From positions 4,789,681-4,853,680 of the forward strand of contig JADCRB010000071.1 in the NCBI GenBank assembly GCA_021464245.1: a stretch of DNA of 64,000 nt, in the 5' to 3' direction. Shown piece by piece: positions 50,341 to 62,200 of the stretch (the stretch's first letter is position 1; every line of letters starts with the position of its first letter). This DNA comes from Carallia brachiata. Taxonomy: Eukaryota; Streptophyta; Magnoliopsida; Malpighiales; Rhizophoraceae. Below the pieces are notes generated by a model. The model saw only the letters and a list, made by a program, of their open reading frames with translations, had not been told where the DNA came from and did not search any database. The translations under genes were made by a program, and so were the position numbers.

Positions 50341-50789
50341 AAGTGTGTTTGGATTTGAAAATAGAGTGAAAAAGAAAGTAAAAAGAAAAAAAATTGTGCG
50401 GAATAAATTGAAAAGAATGTAATTCTGTTGCTTGGATAAGTTAGAATTATGAGAGAAGGAATATTGAAAGAAAGTAAATTTATTATTTGGATATAAGAAA
50501 AAAGTGGGGAAAAAGAAAAATTATGTGTACTAAATGACCATTTTATTTTTTAACTTTTTTTTATTGAATTTCCCAACTTTTTTCTATAAGGGCATTTTGG
50601 TAATTTTAAATTTTGAATCAATTGTGAAGCATTGCTGTACAACTTTGAAATTTGTGAAGCCTAAAGAATTAGTTTCTTATCTAATTTGAATTTATTTCTT
50701 TGCACTTGCAATACAAACTCAAGAAAGAAACTAATTCATTTTCATTCAATTCTTTCCCTTGCAAATCTCATATAAACCAAACACACTGT
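50341..50789. mobile_element. PIF/Harbinger-like MITE, 449 bp, abutting the previous one
   Basis: Begins AAGTGTGTTTGG and ends CCAAACACACTGT, giving a terminal inverted repeat AGTGTGTTTGG. TAA flanks it at 50338-50340 and 50790-50792. The first TAA is also the right target copy of the 755-bp MITE, so the two elements share one TAA. No coding frame. The family differs from its neighbour beyond the TGTTTGG core. Confidence 0.7.
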
Positions 50790-51184
50790 TAAGTTTATAG
50801 TTTTCTATATAAAATTCAAGGAAATTAGTTGAGAACAATAAGGAATGTAGTTGCAAGGGTATTAGCAAAGACAACAGTCAAATTTTTCTTTCTCCAACCC
50901 TTAGCCGCATCAAAAACAAACAACCAAATTAATAGTGTTGATTCAAAACAAAGAAACAAGAAATTCCGAAATTTTTTGTTTTAAGAAAAAAAGCTTATTT
51001 TTCACCAAAAATTTCATGGGATTCAATGCAATTAAATTCCAATTGCAATTGCTAATAACAAAAATCATATAATCTAACCTAATCGCTTCCACTCCCTCTC
51101 TCAACCCCATCCATCTAGATGAATTCGCGGTTGCCGCCAACCCTTGTTCACCAATGGCATTGACATTAAGGACATTCATATCCA
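50790..51184. other. Sequence between MITE and LINE, no firm gene
   Basis: A minus-strand frame (50943-51251) includes GVDMNVLNVNAIGEQGLAAT and then becomes low complexity. It runs into the LINE 3' end, so at most its 3' part is host sequence. I do not recognise it and do not call a gene. Confidence 0.4.
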
Positions 51185-51201
51185 CTCCTTTATAGTTGTT
51201 T
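51185..51201. repeat. Left target-site duplication of the LINE
   Basis: CTCCTTTATAGTTGTTT, identical to 57206-57222. The last few T bases merge with the poly-T tract, so the true duplication is 15-17 bp. Confidence 0.9.
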
Positions 51202-51275
51202 TTTTTTTTTGATACAAGAGAACACAACGAAGTTACAAGAGAAAGAGACAAATAAGCAATAAAAGAAACGAGAGG

Positions 51276-54200
51276 TTAGTCACCCCTCCGAAGTGCGACT
51301 CCGACCTTGTCAGCCTGCAAAAGGCCCAAAATACCAGAAGGTGGGGAGTCCCAAAACCAAAAGGTCTCCTTGCTAGAGGCCCCAACATTGGCAAGGTAAT
51401 CAGCACAATAGTTCCCCTCTCTTAATGTGTGTTGAAGACGACAGCTCCACGGTAATTGAAGAAGTCTCCGGCATTCAGCAATGATAGCCCGGTAGTGATC
51501 CATGTCCCAGTCCTTCATTTGGATTTTTTGCAAAGCCAAAAGGGAATCAGATTCTACAATGACATGGCGCCAGCCACGATCCCAGGCGCACTGTAGGGCC
51601 ATCACAATGCCCTGAAGTTCGGCATTGATAGCCATGGAGATGCCACAAAAACCAGAGAAGCCGAGAATCCAATGGCCACAAAAATCCCTTGCCACTCCAG
51701 CAAAAAGCCCGCGATGCCAAGATTACCTTTGGCGCAGCCATCCACATTCACTTTTATATAAGGAGGGGCAGGTGGCTGCCAGCAAATCAAACGGTGATCT
51801 TTTTGGTGCATGTTCCAAATTAGCCCCGGGAGTCTATTAGATTGCCAGCAGTCAAAATAATCAATGGCCCTCCTCCGAGCCATTAAGAGCACATCAGTAG
51901 GAGATAGTGATTGGTTCGTGAAGATGCGTTTGTTCCTGCCATCCCACATATGCCATAAGGTTGATACAAAAAGAGTTCTGAAAGGGCATCCCCAAGGTGA
52001 GGGCAACTCATTTAGACAGCCCAATTTCATCCAAGTCTTGAAGTCGCGTAAAAGGGTGTGGAGTTATGTCCAAGGCTCTGTAAAAGAGGCTCCAAACCTG
52101 CTCAGCGAAGGTGCAGTGGTAGAACACATGAGCTACATCCTCCCATATGGCGTTGCATCTCTCACAGGCTCCACTTTCCGAAAGGTGTCGGATGTAGCGT
52201 TGGCTATTTGTTAGTAGCTTGCCTTGCCAAGTCAACCAAATAAAAGTTTGCATATTTTTAGGGGCTGAGATTTTCCAGATCCACCCCCAATCTTCCTCAA
52301 CATCCAGGTCATGGGAGATACGTTTACCAAAGGCGCTAGCCACTGAGAATCTGCCGGAATTCTCAGCCCAAACTAGTTTGTCACATAACCCCGAGGAGAG
52401 ATTAAGATTAAAGCCTTTGAGAATTAGCTTTGTTTCGTGGTTGATTTTGCCATTAAGTAGAGACCAAATCCAGCAGCCATTGTGGTCCCAGTATTTATTT
52501 ACCGACCAGTCCAGTTCGTGAGGGTCTGGATGTGTCCCAGCAACATCAATTAAAGGTTTATCTAGGGCCCAAACATCAAGCCAAAATCTGATTTTGCATC
52601 CATTGCCGATACTCCATCTCAGCCCCTCTTCAAGGAGATCACGTCCATTAACCATAGCAGCCCAAACAGCAGATTGAGAGGAACTGTCTGGGGTGCTTCG
52701 AGGAAATGACATGGGGGAAATATAGCTTTGAGTACATGGATCCAAGGTTTGTTTACCCCATTCAAGGCTTCCCATCCAAGCTTAGCTAAGGGGCTAGATC
52801 ATATCCCGGGTTCTTGCGCAAACCAAGCTCCAGCCCAACGTGGTTGCCAAACATGATCCCAAGCAACAAGACTTACTTTGGACTGTTCCTCCGTAGAGCC
52901 CCAAAGGAAACGTCTATTCATCCTGTCAATCTCCTCACAAATAGTCCCAGGCAAATAGGTAGTGTGCATTAGATAATAGGGAACAGACTGAGACACGCTC
53001 TGAATAAGGGTAGCCCGTCCGGCCAGCGAGAGAGAGGCGGCCTTCCAGCCATTTAACTTTGAGCGAATTTTGGAGATGAGCCCTTGAAAAATCTCCGGAT
53101 TTCTGCGATCATGAAATAAGGGAATGCCTAGGTATTTCCCAAGATTATTGACTGCAGAAAACCCTAGCACACTACCAATAGCATGTGACACAGGCCTTGT
53201 CACACAAGGAGAGAAAAAAGCTTGGATTTTTCCTTACTAACACGCTGGCCCGATAGTAGACAAAAGGAGGATAAAACATTACTGATTGCTCTGGCAGTGG
53301 GGACCTGAGCGCATCCAAAAAGCAAGAGGTCATCTGCAAAGAAGAGGTGTGAAAGATGTGGCCCATGACGGGAGACTTTTATTGGCTTCCACTTCTTACA
53401 ATCAACAGCCTGGAATATAAGATGAGACAAGCGCTCAATGCATAGCATAAATAAATATGGAGACATGGGGTCACCTTGTCGCAATCCGCACTTTGGTTTG
53501 AAACTGCTGGTTTTTTCTCCGTTCCAAAGAATTGACATATCAACAGTAGTAACACAGTTCATGATGAGCTTGACAAAGTTTGGTGGGAAAGGTAGAGATT
53601 CGAGAGTTTCCCTGAGGAAGGACCAATTGACTCGATCATAAGCTTTCTCGAGGTCAATCTTCAAGGCCATAGCTCCCCATTTGCTCCGCTTCTTCCGCCG
53701 AATATAGTTAATAACTTCTTGAGCGATTACAACGTTGTCATGGGGGGAGCGGCCAGCCATAAAGCTTGCCTGCATGGGGCTAATGAGACCATCCATGATA
53801 GGTCGTAGCCTCTCCACAATGACCTTTGTGATGAGCTTGTAAACAACATTGCAGAGGGAGATGGGCCGGAATTGAGAGATTTTCTCCGGGCAGTCCATTT
53901 TCGGAATGAGGACTAAGAGTGTGTCATTGATGCTGTCAGGTATCTGTCCCAACAGAAGGGAAGACTTCACAAGTTCAAAGAGGGAATCTCCCACAATGTG
54001 CCAATATTTTTGGAAGAAGACTGCCTGGAAGCCATCAGGTCCCGGGGCCTTGAACGGTCCCATCAATTTTAAGGCAATGCACCTCATCTTTACTAGGAGC
54101 AGCCCCCAATCTGGAGAGTAAGATTGGTGAGATCTCTGGCCATTGGCTAATATTCCCAACAGACTGAATATCCCCTTGGGGGGAGAAGAGTTTTATAAAA

Positions 54201-55393
54201 TAATCGGTGGCGTGATTTTTGAGGTCCTCCACTCCCACTAACCAGTTTCCATCATCATCTTTGAGTGTCCTAATATGGTTGCGCCTCCTGCGCTTTACTG
54301 TGGATGAGTGAAAGAATCTTGTGTTGCGGTCACCAAGGAGCAATTTGTCTCTTCGAGATTTTTGGAACCAGAAGATCTCCTCTTGATCAAGGATTTCATT
54401 GTACTGATGAATCAGATCAGTTTCTAACTGTCTATTGTGGAGTGAATCCCAACGCATGAGGCTACTTTGCACTCTTTGAAGTCTTGAAAGGAGCTTCCTT
54501 TTTCGCTGAAATAGATTCCCAAATGTAGATTTATTCCACTCCACTGCAGCCATATGAATCTGATTGAGGGACTCACGCACAGAGAGGTTCCGAGGAAGCC
54601 AATGTTGATGAACTAAGGACTCAAATTCGCTATGAAGTAACCACATGGCTTCAAGTCTAAAGGGCCGACTGACTCTACAAATATCTTGTTGGTCAGTGAG
54701 TTGAAGTAGTAGTGGGCAGTGATCCGAGTTTATACGTGGGAGGTGACGTAGATGAGCTTTGGGAAATTTTAAGAGCCACGACTCCGAAACAAGAGCTCTA
54801 TCAATTCTTTCTCGGATGATTCGAGTCCCAGAGCCACTGTTCCACCAGGTGAACTTAGGCCCATAAAAACCCACATCGAGCAGGTTACAAGCCTCTACAT
54901 GTTCTCGAAAGATGCGACATCTCCTGGCAGTTTTTGTAGAACCACCACTTTTTTCGGCCACGTCCATTATGTCGTTGAAATCCCCAATCAAAGCCCATGG
55001 GAGAGGCATAGCTTCAGCAACAATTCTGAGACTATCCCACATGCGATCACGAACCAAGTCATTTGGATGGGCATATATACAAGAGAGAATCCAAGATGGT
55101 TGAGACTGGTCATATACAACAGCATGGATGGCTTGCGGAGATTTAAAGAGCACATCTAATTGAACTCTATCAGTGTCCCAAAGTAGCCACACACCTCCGG
55201 AATATCCCACAGGGTCCATGCGGCAATTACCTTTGAAATTGAGTTCTTCCATGACAGTATTGGCTTTTTCTTGGCTTATTCTAGGTTCCAAAATTGATAC
55301 AATGCAAGGTTTGTATAAAGAGAAAAAGTCCTTCAAAGTGCGGGTAATTCTTTTTTTCCCCGCCCCGCGCACATTCCACACGAGTAAATTCAT
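51276..55393 (-). pseudogene. LINE ORF2: endonuclease, reverse transcriptase, zf-RVT, RNase H; frameshifted
   Basis: Domains in order. Apurinic-type endonuclease (55393 to about 54700) starting MNLLVWNVRG, with the catalytic E in SILEPR, GDFND and SDHCP all kept. Reverse transcriptase (about 54160-53200) with KAPGPDG, KIDLEKAYDRVNW, GLRQGDPMSPYLF and the FADD active site kept. Thumb/connection (53200-52700). zf-RVT (about 52400-52060) with CERC...HVFYHC. RNase H (about 51800-51300) with VNVDGCAKGN, INAELQG, VESDS and REGNYCADYLA. The frame changes near 54080, 53215 (a T6 run), 52835, 52690, 52015 and 51705. Most look like single-base indels, since sense continues at once in another frame. The encoded enzyme would copy its own RNA at nicked target DNA. 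As it stands the frame is broken and the product could only be a truncated endonuclease. Confidence 0.92.
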
Positions 55394-57144
55394 AGAGAAA
55401 TATTAGAGAGAGAGGAGCTCTCCGTAGGCCGCTCCAAATCTGATGGCAGAGGAGAATCCTTGTCAGTGCTACCACTGGTACTCTGAGACTGGGGAATACC
55501 AGTGGGAGACACAGCTAAGGGTGAATACGGATGAGCTCTATTGGGTTTGAGTTGTTTCTTCTTTCTCAAGTCTCTGCCAATTGGCCCAGTAGAATACCCC
55601 CCCGTAGGATCAGGGGCCTTAGGATGTGGGCTGCTAGTTCCTGCATCAGAGTTAGGGGAGGGTCTAGCAAAAGCTTTTTCAAACAAGCTAGCCAAGTTTG
55701 GGACCGTTACCTGTGAGCTTCCCTGATCATTCATATGTACCTCCATGGATGCTGTAATGTTTTTGTCTTGTATAGTAGTCAGGACTTGTCGATTGATAGC
55801 CCGTGATTTAGCCGAAGGAGTAGCTGGGGTCCCTGATCCAGTATATTTTATCTTGGAGTGGTCACCAAGGTCTCCATAAGTATGCCCCAAGGCAGCGCCG
55901 TTGATTTTGGGGCTTATGTTCTCCTTGTTAGGGGCATGGTGTCGTGGCGTAAACAAAGCCAATGGAGTTTTTGGGTTAGAATCAGAACTGGGTGGTGCAT
56001 GGCTAACCCTTGGTACAGCCTGTTCTATAGCCGGGGATTCACTATTAATCTCCAATTCATTACCTAGGACCGCAAAACGGGATCCTTCCACTTGTTGTTT
56101 TCTAGTAGAGTTAGCATCCTTGTTGCCAACTCTTTCCATTTGACTCTTGTTATTAGCTCTTCTTCCGCGTTTCTGGGCGTGCATCCAAGGCCCGTATTTT
56201 GCCTCCTCAACGGTGACAGCAGCCCCATCCTTACCCATTGACTGTCCCTCTCTGGGACCCTTTTCACAGGTATCAACAGGGTTAAGCTTCGGACAAAGGT
56301 CCTTTACATGATTGGCTTGCCCACATTCAAAGCATAGGGACGGAAGACCCTCGTACTCAATTTTCACTAGCATGTCCTCAATCCAAATCTTGGATAGCAA
56401 GGGTTTGCTCAAATCAATCTGCACACAAATCCTAGCAAACTTTCCCCTTGAGGCCATTAAGGTAGAATTATCAACCTTAATAGTGCGACCAATCAAACCC
56501 CCAATAGTATTAAGTACCTCCTTATTGTAATATTCAATTGGAAGCTCCGGGAACCTAGCCCAGACAATGGCCGAATTGATGGTGGCCGTGGAGGGTTTAA
56601 AGTGGGGTATCCACTCCTGGACCACGAGATAATGGCCTAAGATTATCCACGGGCCGCCACACAGGGCATTTGAGAAATCATCTACGCAAGTGAACTTAAC
56701 TGCAAAATACTCACAACCCAAATCGAGCACACAGAGCTCCCCCTTCGGTTTCCATAATTCTTTTAATCGATTACAAAGATATGTGAAGCTAATGGACCTA
56801 CCCCAAAGCTTAATTATGAGAGACTGACGCCAGTTGTCCCTTAACATCCTTTTTTGGTCATGAGAGAAGCTTAAGCGTGGGTCACCATTTACATAGGAAA
56901 TAGAAATTCCATCAGCAAACTTACCTTTATCCATAAAGTCCCCAACAGTAGGGGGTGATCCATCCAAAGATCCCTGTAATTTGTCTTTGAAAGACGCTTT
57001 CCTGTCTATTGGCTTGCCCTCAGGTGTCTCGTGCATGTCGACATCACAAGGTTCTTGTACCAAATCTGACTTTTTCCTTCTGCTACTCCGATTCAAAAGG
57101 TCAGCATCTTCCGTTGAGATATCGCCGGTGGTGTTTCCGTCCAT
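55390..57144 (-). CDS. LINE ORF1 protein with DUF4283 and CCHC zinc knuckle, intact
   Basis: A single open frame of 584 codons. Residues about 105-250 match the DUF4283 pattern of plant LINE and related gag-like proteins (IIKLWGRSISF; GPWIILGHYLVVQEW; VWARFPELPIEYY). Residues 271-284, CFECGQANHVKDLC, form a CX2CX4HX4C zinc knuckle for nucleic-acid binding. The C-terminal half is hydrophilic and Pro/Ser-rich. It presumably binds the LINE RNA. The start is the ATG 61 bp inside the element's 5' end. Its stop overlaps the ORF2 start as ATGA (55393-55390), which suggests termination-reinitiation for ORF2. No internal stop or frameshift. Confidence 0.92.
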   Translation of the reverse strand: MDGNTTGDISTEDADLLNRSSRRKKSDLVQEPCDVDMHETPEGKPIDRKASFKDKLQGSLDGSPPTVGDFMDKGKFADGISISYVNGDPRLSFSHDQKRMLRDNWRQSLIIKLWGRSISFTYLCNRLKELWKPKGELCVLDLGCEYFAVKFTCVDDFSNALCGGPWIILGHYLVVQEWIPHFKPSTATINSAIVWARFPELPIEYYNKEVLNTIGGLIGRTIKVDNSTLMASRGKFARICVQIDLSKPLLSKIWIEDMLVKIEYEGLPSLCFECGQANHVKDLCPKLNPVDTCEKGPREGQSMGKDGAAVTVEEAKYGPWMHAQKRGRRANNKSQMERVGNKDANSTRKQQVEGSRFAVLGNELEINSESPAIEQAVPRVSHAPPSSDSNPKTPLALFTPRHHAPNKENISPKINGAALGHTYGDLGDHSKIKYTGSGTPATPSAKSRAINRQVLTTIQDKNITASMEVHMNDQGSSQVTVPNLASLFEKAFARPSPNSDAGTSSPHPKAPDPTGGYSTGPIGRDLRKKKQLKPNRAHPYSPLAVSPTGIPQSQSTSGSTDKDSPLPSDLERPTESSSLSNISL

Positions 57145-57205
57145 CGAAGGGGGTGGGGAGGTGGGGGGTGGGGTTCAATCGAGGGGGGGAAACTTTTAGA
57201 CAATT

Positions 57206-57222
57206 CTCCTTTATAGTTGTTT
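57206..57222. repeat. Right target-site duplication of the LINE
   Basis: CTCCTTTATAGTTGTTT, a perfect match to the left copy. It lies directly upstream of the LINE leader on the element's sense strand. Confidence 0.9.
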
Positions 57223-58900
57223 GGATAGTAAGATTTTAGTGAAAAAAAAAATTATGAAAAAAAAAATTATCAGGAAAAAAGTTATGAAAAAATTAATAAA
57301 AAAGTAAAATTTTTTATTTAGATTATATGAAAAAATTGTAAGAAAGTGTATGAATAAAATTATAAAAAAAAATCTTTATAAATGATTGAATGGTGAGTTG
57401 AAATTAAAAAAATAAATTTGGAGTTATTTGGATCATTTCACTTTTATATTTTTTGTTTTTTATTTTTTTTTCTTCGGTCAAATGGTGCTAAGACGTCATA
57501 CGACATATGAATTCTAATGCTTCTCTCATATTTGCCCAAACAGTAGAAAGGGTGTTGGAATTTAAAATTTTCTTTCTGGTTAGATCTTTTCTTAGAGTCT
57601 CCCCTCAGCTCTTCCAAACCCGATTTCAAGCCATCATCGAAATCATAAAGCCTTAAATTTTACCATCGATCTCGACTCGAACGACGCTTTCATCTACAAC
57701 CACGCGAACAGTTGCCAACAAAACAAGATTGGACCTCCATCATCCTCGAGCGATAGCACGGGATTGTCGCCAAAGAAAGAGTTTTGAAGAAACAGCTACG
57801 ACAATGTCGAGACTTTATATTTGAAATGAAACAACATTGAAGCAGAAGATACACGCTGACGATGGACAATTTCAAAATTTGCGAGTAAATGTTATAGTCT
57901 CATAGCAGAGGTGGATGGTGTGATCTGAAAAGTCGATTTGGAGGGTGGGCAACCATGGTAGGTGGTGTGATTTGGCCTGCAAAGTGACGTATACATTGTA
58001 TTTTTTTAGGCCAACCACTAAGCTGGCCATAGCTCTTAAGTGTAGACATGAAGAAAGAAAATGACACGAGGAGAACATCTGACATTAGATTCTGATTGTA
58101 GGCCTTTTTTTTTTTTTTAATATGCGTGAGTAATAACGTCCTTTTATGAGTTGTTTTGAATCATTATTATTATATGTGTTTTGTTATTAAATTTTAATTT
58201 AATATGATATATAATTATTAAAAGTGATAATTTGATGTTAATTTTGTGTATTTTTATATTTTATATTTAAATTTTAATTTAATCTCAGAGAATTTTCATT
58301 AAAATACAATGTTAAGTTATAAATTCATTAATACTGAAATTAAATGTGAAGATGTTAGTTTAATAGTATTCGGATAAGTTATTTTTTACGAGAAAAGTTG
58401 AATTAAAATATTAATAAAAGATCTTGACTTTATTCTATATGTACAATAATCATTATATCTCTAATGTATCTTTTTGAATGTTAAAAAAAATTAATGTTAC
58501 ACGTAAATTTTACTGTTATTTTGTTGGCGAAGGAATTGTTAACTTTTATTTTTTTTCTTTTTTTTACGAGAAGTAATTGTTAAGTAGATGAGTTTGGTGG
58601 ATTCAAAATCCAAGTTCTGTGGCCTCTGGTTTCATTGACTTCGGTACCGATGCTTCTTGATGTGTGCACCAAAACAAGTACAAACGCAACCTGTCCCATC
58701 TTCCACTTCTTTAACAATGTGGTCCCCGCTCTACCACGCATCGCCTTAAAAAAATAATAATAATAATAATAAGAGTAATATATAATTTTATTATAAAATA
58801 TTTTATTTTTATTTTAAAAAATAAAAATAATATAAATAATTATTATATAATTCACATCAAATCAAACATAAATTTAACCATCGCAATGGTTAAATTCAAA
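57223..58900. other. Intergenic sequence between LINE and coiled-coil gene
   Basis: 57230-57460 is AAAAATTATGAAAA-rich and repetitive. 57640-58080 is less AT-rich and might once have been genic (CGACTCGAACGACGC region), but no frame is convincing on either strand. 58130-58600 and 58740-58900 are AT-rich. Nothing further is supported. Confidence 0.45.
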
Positions 58901-59174
58901 ATCTTTTACTTAAATTCGAATGCCTCATGTCACTTGAACTACATCGTTGCTGGCATGGCTGCTTGTCCGTCTACAACGTCAATCCGTCCAACCGGCCCGG
59001 ATCCATCACAAAACGACACGCGTCAGGATCGCCAACCCCAGTAAGCCTTAACGTCACCGTTTCACGAACGATGACAAGTCTTATTAAAACAAAAAAGAAA
59101 AAGAAAAAGAAAAAGAAAAATACTAGTCTCCTTGTCTTTTTTCAGTTCCTCTTTAATTGTTTTTACGAAATCTG

Positions 59175-59184
59175 TAAATATATA
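59175..59184 (+). promoter_or_regulatory. TATA-like element of the coiled-coil gene
   Basis: TAAATATATA about 75-84 bp before the ATG at 59259. The implied leader is short (about 45-50 nt). A purine tract of (GAAAAA)-type repeats at 59088-59125 lies just upstream. Confidence 0.45.
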
Positions 59185-59258
59185 TCGAGTAAATATCACA
59201 CGCCACCTCTCTGTTTCTTTCTTCGCGAGTTGGGGTGGCTAAATTGACCGGTAGTTTC

Positions 59259-62200
59259 ATGGCTTCCTCGACGCTCGTGATTTTATCCCTCATTATGATT
59301 GCCCTAGTTTTCGCCGGCGTCGGGGCAGACGTCTCTCTCGATATTAACGATGAAACCAGCGGAGGTGAGCCGGCGGTTCAAGTTGGTGGATCGGACGCCG
59401 TCGATTACTCCTCTTTGAAGATCGAACTTGACCAACTCAAGTCCAAGATCCACGCCCTTGGTTAGTTGGTTGCTTACTGTAAATCTTTTCGCGTTTTCTT
59501 TTTTTTTTTTTTTTTCAGTCCGTATTTGCTACTAAAGTGGATTGGTTTTGATGGGCAAATTCATTGAAAGAGTGCATTTCAGATTTTACGTTGCTTGGTG
59601 GTTGAGCGCACTGAAATTTGATTTTATCATGCAATTATTGTTTCAATTTTTAGAACAAAAAAAAAAAGAATTTCTCGTTCCCGTTATTTTTCGTTGTGGG
59701 AATGTTATGCAGCCGAAGCAATCTCAGGGTTTTAGTTCAAGATTTAGTTGTTTTTAGGATTTTGGGAATTTTTAAGAAGCCGGACATAGATTGGATGGAA
59801 ATATAAATCTGCGTTGAATTGCTATAGAATGGAAGGCAGTCTTGTGAAAATTGGCTTATTTCGTTGTTTTACATTAAGGGATTTTGATGGATGAATCAAG
59901 ACTCAAAGAGACTTGCAATTTCAAAACTTCTTCTTCTCTCTGTATGTTTTTTTTTTTCCCTCTGGAGAATGCTATTAATTGTATATTTGTCCCTGATAAT
60001 TGCACCTGGTAGAATCTGGCATTCTGGAGAAAACCCAAGAACTGGAAAGGAAGGATAAGGAAATTGCACAGAAGGAGAAAATCATTCAAGAGAAATTAGA
60101 TAACATTGGATTGTTGGAAAGCGAAATCTCGTCTCTTCAGGTCTGATACATTCATATTCGTTTTGACTTGTGTATGCCGTGTGGCTACTTGGTTTTGTTT
60201 TATTATACAAATACATGTGCATTTACATAGAGCACCACCACACACCCTCTACTTGGTACTGAGATGAGACTGTTTGTAATCTCATACAGGAAAAAGTCAA
60301 GTCAAGTGCTGCAGAGCAGGTGGGAAAGGCGCATGCACGGGCAGGTGAACTAGAGAAGCAGGTTGTAATGCATCTTGTTATAAATACTATTTATTTGGAG
60401 GGAATTGTAGGACCTTTTGTAAATGTTACTTCTCTATGCAGATTGACAACCTTAAAAAGGAATTAGATTTCCAAAATGGGAAGAAAGAAGCCCTAGAGGC
60501 CCGAGCAAGTGAAGCTGAGATGAAATTGGGTGAATTGAACTCAAAGTTAAAAGACGTAAGCTCTTTTGACTGCCAGATTTTATGAAGTTCCTAATTGGTT
60601 GCTCTTTATTAATTTCATGGTTTTGCTATCTTTGTGTTCTGTTCTCCAGTAATTTCTTTCATTAGCTAACAGCTCCTGAAAGAAATTTTCTCTGGAGAGA
60701 AAAAGTTTCTTGTTTCTCTCTTGCATATTGGAGCCATTTTAGTACTTGCGGTATTGTAGGTTGTCCCCTACAGTGCACTCATACTCTTCTTTCATGTTGA
60801 TTTAGGTCAGCATGTAGCCTGCTTTGGTTCTGTGATGTTGTCATTTTGGTGAACTCTTTTTTGGTGGTGGGGGGGCTGGCGGCCGGGGGGGTGTTTGGGG
60901 GGGGGGGGGGGGATCTACTGCAGGCCCTCGCTATGGCCCTCCTTGATATGGGCATCTTCTGTCTGAACTACTTTTTAATGTCACAAGATGGGCTGTTGGT
61001 TTCTTTCTTTTCTTTCTGTTGCAATATATATTGTACCAGTGGATGGCTGTACCTTTTTTTTTCCTTTTGGTATTGATTTTAGCTAAATTGAAATTCTTAT
61101 GTGGAGGATGCATATCTGTATACTGAACATGATCCTTTTACAGCTACAAAAGATTAATGAGGAACAGAAGAGCAAAATCCGTAAAACAGAGCGTGCTCTT
61201 AAAGTTGCTGAGGTATTATGTAGCTTCTGGAGAAGGAACCATGTGAAATACTATTTGATGGTTCTTGTGTGTAATTCTCTTTCCCTTGATTGTTTTTGGT
61301 TTAGGAAGAAATGATGAAGGCAAAGTTTGAAGCCACTTCGAAAACTAAAGAGTTGATTGAGGTAACGGTTAGAGTAGTCTAGATTCTGATTCTATTCCAC
61401 TTTATGCTCTTACATAGTTTTTTCACCCATATTTAGTTGAAATGAATGAATTAGGAAAGTGCTATAATTGGTTGAATGTTTAACTAATGTCTCTGCATTC
61501 ACCAACTTGAAATTTCAATTTCAAAATCAAGACTACTGGTCTTTGAATGATTGCTTGTTGATGCTGAACTGGGGTGAAAATGCTCTTATATTAGGCTAAT
61601 CATTGGGTCTTTGAATCGTTAGAAACTCTTTTGAAACGCTGAGACTGTGGCGGACCTCATTAGAGATTTCCTCTAGGAACAAAGAAACTTGGAGTTCTTC
61701 ATTTGATTGAGAAAGCCTATACTGCTTGTGTCTCTATTGGTGCATTCTACATGCTTTGGCTTTTTGAACCATCTATTCTGTATGGCCTGAGGTTTACTTG
61801 TTCTGGCCATGGTTTGTTTTCTTTGTAAAATCATACATACAGGTTGGTAGTGCCTCATCATTAGATGAGATATCATGAATTATGCTTTTGTTGGATAGTT
61901 AACTTGAGGAGTTATAGGATGTCAATTTTGTTTCAACTTCCAGGTCTGATAACCATTTGTCATCAGGTTCACGGTGCATGGCTTCCACCTTGGCTTGCTG
62001 TACAATTGACTCGTCTTCAGGTAATATGATGCAGTGTGGTACCGTGCCTTGGATTTTTGTGTGTGTGTGTGTGTGATAGTACTATAATTTTCCAGTCCTT
62101 TTTGGTCTTTGGTGCAGGCTCATTGGAATGTGCATGGAAAGCCAGCAATGGAATTGGCATTACGAAAGGTATTATCATGTCTTTTTTTTTTTTCTTTGAA

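Larger units (their letters stand above)
51201..57205 (-). mobile_element. L1-type LINE, about 6.0 kb, with 17-bp target-site duplication and poly-A tail
   Basis: Flanked by CTCCTTTATAGTTGTTT at both sides (51185-51201 and 57206-57222). The left copy runs into the T12 tract (51199-51210) that is the element's poly-A tail read on the plus strand. From the element's own 5' end: a 61-bp leader that is C-rich on its sense strand, ORF1 (57144-55390), ORF2 (55393-51276), a roughly 65-bp 3' UTR ending TTGTATC, and the tail. A long target duplication plus poly-A tail shows insertion by target-primed reverse transcription. Length and both ORF starts suggest a full or nearly full-length copy. Confidence 0.93.

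Noticed and set aside
52219..52521. Plus-strand frames of 60-116 codons across 51600-55700
   Set aside because: Antisense shadows of LINE ORF1/ORF2; the minus-strand domains are unmistakable.
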